Shown here one piece after another: positions 14,582 to 15,352 of a stretch of 15,352 bases of DNA. Both the position numbers and the translations under genes were made by a program. How positions within the stretch are numbered: position 1 is the first letter of the stretch; each line of letters opens with the position of its first letter. Below the pieces are notes generated by a model, which had not been told where the DNA came from, ran no database searches, and saw only the letters and a list, made by a program, of their open reading frames with translations. Source of the DNA: Dysosmobacter segnis (GTDB lineage Bacteria; Bacillota; Clostridia; Oscillospirales; Oscillospiraceae); assembly GCF_014297285.1 (NCBI RefSeq), contig NZ_JACOQI010000033.1:1-15352 (forward strand). The letters are read 5' to 3'.

Positions 14582-14835
14582 AAATCGTTTCTCCTTCTCA
14601 TCCATTATTTATTTCCATTCCGCACTGCGGAAGAGAAAACACGGCTTTGTGGGAACCTTGGACAGTTCCTCTTTGCGGGAAACAAGCTGCGGACCAACTC
14701 ATAGCACCAGTTGTCCTGACTTCTATCCGGGCCCGCAATCCATTTCTATGTAGGCGGTTCGCAGTTTAGCATGGACAGGCGGCATCCGGTCAGACGCTGT
14801 GTAAACACTTCAACTTATGGCAGTGTAAACAATGA
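14582..14835 (-). promoter_or_regulatory. Long structured leader of the ABC operon
   Basis: If transcription starts at either promoter near 14822-14865, the leader is about 240 nt. It can form GGACAACT/AGTTGGTCC (14709-14716 with 14691-14699, one bulge) and TTCCGC/GCGGAA (14618-14623 with 14627-14632). No known riboswitch is recognised and no terminator-type U-run is seen. Confidence 0.35.
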
Positions 14836-14836
14836 A

Positions 14837-14865
14837 CACATATGTGCAACCGTTTACATTGACAA
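14837..14865 (-). promoter_or_regulatory. Candidate promoter of the ABC operon
   Basis: On the minus strand TTGTCA (14860-14865), a 17-bp spacer and TATGTG (14837-14842). A competing pair is TTGCAC (14844-14849) with TACACT (14822-14827) at 16 bp. Either choice puts the operator at 14845-14858 inside or over the promoter. Confidence 0.45.
14845..14858. promoter_or_regulatory. LacI/CcpA-type operator 1
   Basis: TGCAACCGTTTACA matches the cre-like consensus TGWAANCGNTNWCA at all but one position (C at position 3). It lies between the candidate -35 and -10 of the ABC operon, so binding should repress. CcpA or a local LacI-family regulator are both possible; no regulator gene is in the window. 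Confidence 0.6.
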
Positions 14866-15073
14866 CAATACCACATATTTCCAAATGCGTCAATGAAGAA
14901 TGTACTTTTTCTACATCTGATGCAAAAAGAACCCTGTATGCTTTGTGCAAAATGGACAATACGGCTTGCGGCCGCACGGCTTTTGCTTTTGGCACATACA
15001 CAAATGACTGCGAATACTGGCGAAAAATATTAGAGGCATCCGCCATGTAAAAGTCCTTTTCAGCTGCGTTTCA
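14866..15073. other. AT-richer stretch between two operators, coding status unresolved
   Basis: Together with 14606-14865 this makes about 575 bp between the operon and the EtfA stop with no recognised gene. Two small frames overlap head to tail: 14832-15050 plus (72 residues, no ribosome site) and 14810-15046 minus (78 residues, AAAGGA 7 bases upstream of ATG). Neither product resembles a family known to me. The base composition is clearly lower in GC than the flanking genes. Confidence 0.4.
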
Positions 15074-15087
15074 TGTAACCGCTTACA
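15074..15087. promoter_or_regulatory. LacI/CcpA-type operator 2
   Basis: TGTAACCGCTTACA matches the catabolite-responsive element consensus at every defined position and is nearly a perfect palindrome. It lies 229 bp from operator 1. On the minus strand a weak TTTATG-16-CATAAT (-10 at 15087-15092) adjoins it. Confidence 0.65.
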
Positions 15088-15112
15088 TTATGAATCAAGA
15101 GGGCAGCACATA

Positions 15113-15142
15113 AAAAGCCTCCGCCAAACGGCGGAGGCTTTT
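15113..15142 (-). terminator. Terminator of the EtfA gene
   Basis: A 13-bp stem (15113-15125 with 15130-15142) with an AAAC/GTTT loop, followed on the minus strand by a T-run, 15 bp after the EtfA stop. Confidence 0.9.
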
Positions 15143-15157
15143 GCGTTTAGGAAGCTC

Positions 15158-15352
15158 TTACTTCGCGGCCTTGGCAGCCTTGATGGCCTCGATCAGCATG
15201 GGAGTGACCTTGAACAGGTCGCCGCAGATGCCGTAGTCAGCGATCTCGAAGATGGGAGCGGTGTCGTTCTTGTTGACGGCGATGATGCACTCGGAATCCT
15301 GCATGCCAGCCTTGTGCTGGATGGCGCCGGAGATACCCAGAGCAACGTACAC
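15158..15352 (-). CDS. etfA: Electron transfer flavoprotein subunit alpha, C-terminal 64 residues
   Basis: The frame enters from the right edge and ends at TAA 15158-15160. [20 protein letters not shown] is the FAD-binding motif of the EtfA C-terminal domain. [21 protein letters not shown] then follows as in the family, with the usual DLFKVxPxLxEA end. EtfA with EtfB passes electrons between flavin dehydrogenases (often acyl-CoA dehydrogenases, with or without bifurcation) and a quinone or ferredoxin partner. The first codon in the window is GTG but is an internal valine, not a start. The tail KAAKAAK is lysine/alanine-rich. etfB and a dehydrogenase are expected upstream, outside the window. 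Last gene of its unit, with the terminator directly after it. Confidence 0.93.
   Translation of the reverse strand: MYVALGISGAIQHKAGMQDSECIIAVNKNDTAPIFEIADYGICGDLFKVTPMLIEAIKAAKAAK

Noticed and set aside
14582..14605. Upstream start of the binding protein (MDEKEKRF)
   Set aside because: AGAAGGAG lies inside this stretch and serves ATG 14581, which also gives a normal signal peptide.
13427..14704. 425-residue Gly-rich frame opposite the binding-protein gene
   Set aside because: Antisense shadow; the lipoprotein signal and family motifs lie on the minus strand.

Overview
The window looks like chromosome from a GC-rich gut Firmicute of the Oscillospiraceae type (Flavonifractor/Oscillibacter-like). 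This is inferred from the gene mix (DacF-type carboxypeptidase, SLH-domain export protein, single-domain ThiI next to CinA, EtfA), strong AGGAGG ribosome sites, sigma-A promoters and codon use. No 16S or other decisive marker is present.

Left part (1-2470) is accessory DNA. It starts with the N-terminal part of an IS110-family transposase read leftward. Upstream of the transposase lies about 190 nt with an extended -10 box and a two-armed RNA fold, which fits an IS110 bridge RNA and the left end of the element. A hairpin-rich stretch without a convincing gene follows (about 665-1199), then a complete tyrosine integrase (1200-2351) ending 117 bp from the 3' end of an initiator tRNA gene. That is the usual layout of an island or phage integrated at a tRNA.

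2469-2825 holds three tRNA genes on the minus strand (fMet, Leu-TAA, Gly-CCC), in two transcription units, each with its own promoter and terminator.

2984-10404 is housekeeping: a D-Ala-D-Ala carboxypeptidase, glucose-6-phosphate isomerase, an unrecognised small P-loop protein, a leftward SLH protein whose C-terminal half resembles a GH18-type barrel without the catalytic motif, and a rightward thiI-cinA pair. Convergent genes are separated by strong bidirectional terminators.

10517-14581 is a leftward ABC importer operon of the ferric iron / 2-aminoethylphosphonate / polyamine class: a lipoprotein, a fused double permease and an ATPase. A GC-rich hairpin lies between lipoprotein and permease. 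The operon is preceded by a leader of about 240 nt and an AT-richer control region with two LacI/CcpA-type operators 229 bp apart. The window ends in the C-terminus of electron transfer flavoprotein subunit alpha, followed by its terminator.

The best leads are the putative bridge RNA with its split promoter (464-665), the operator-flanked AT-rich island (14806-15090), the SLH/degenerate barrel protein, and the small P-loop protein.
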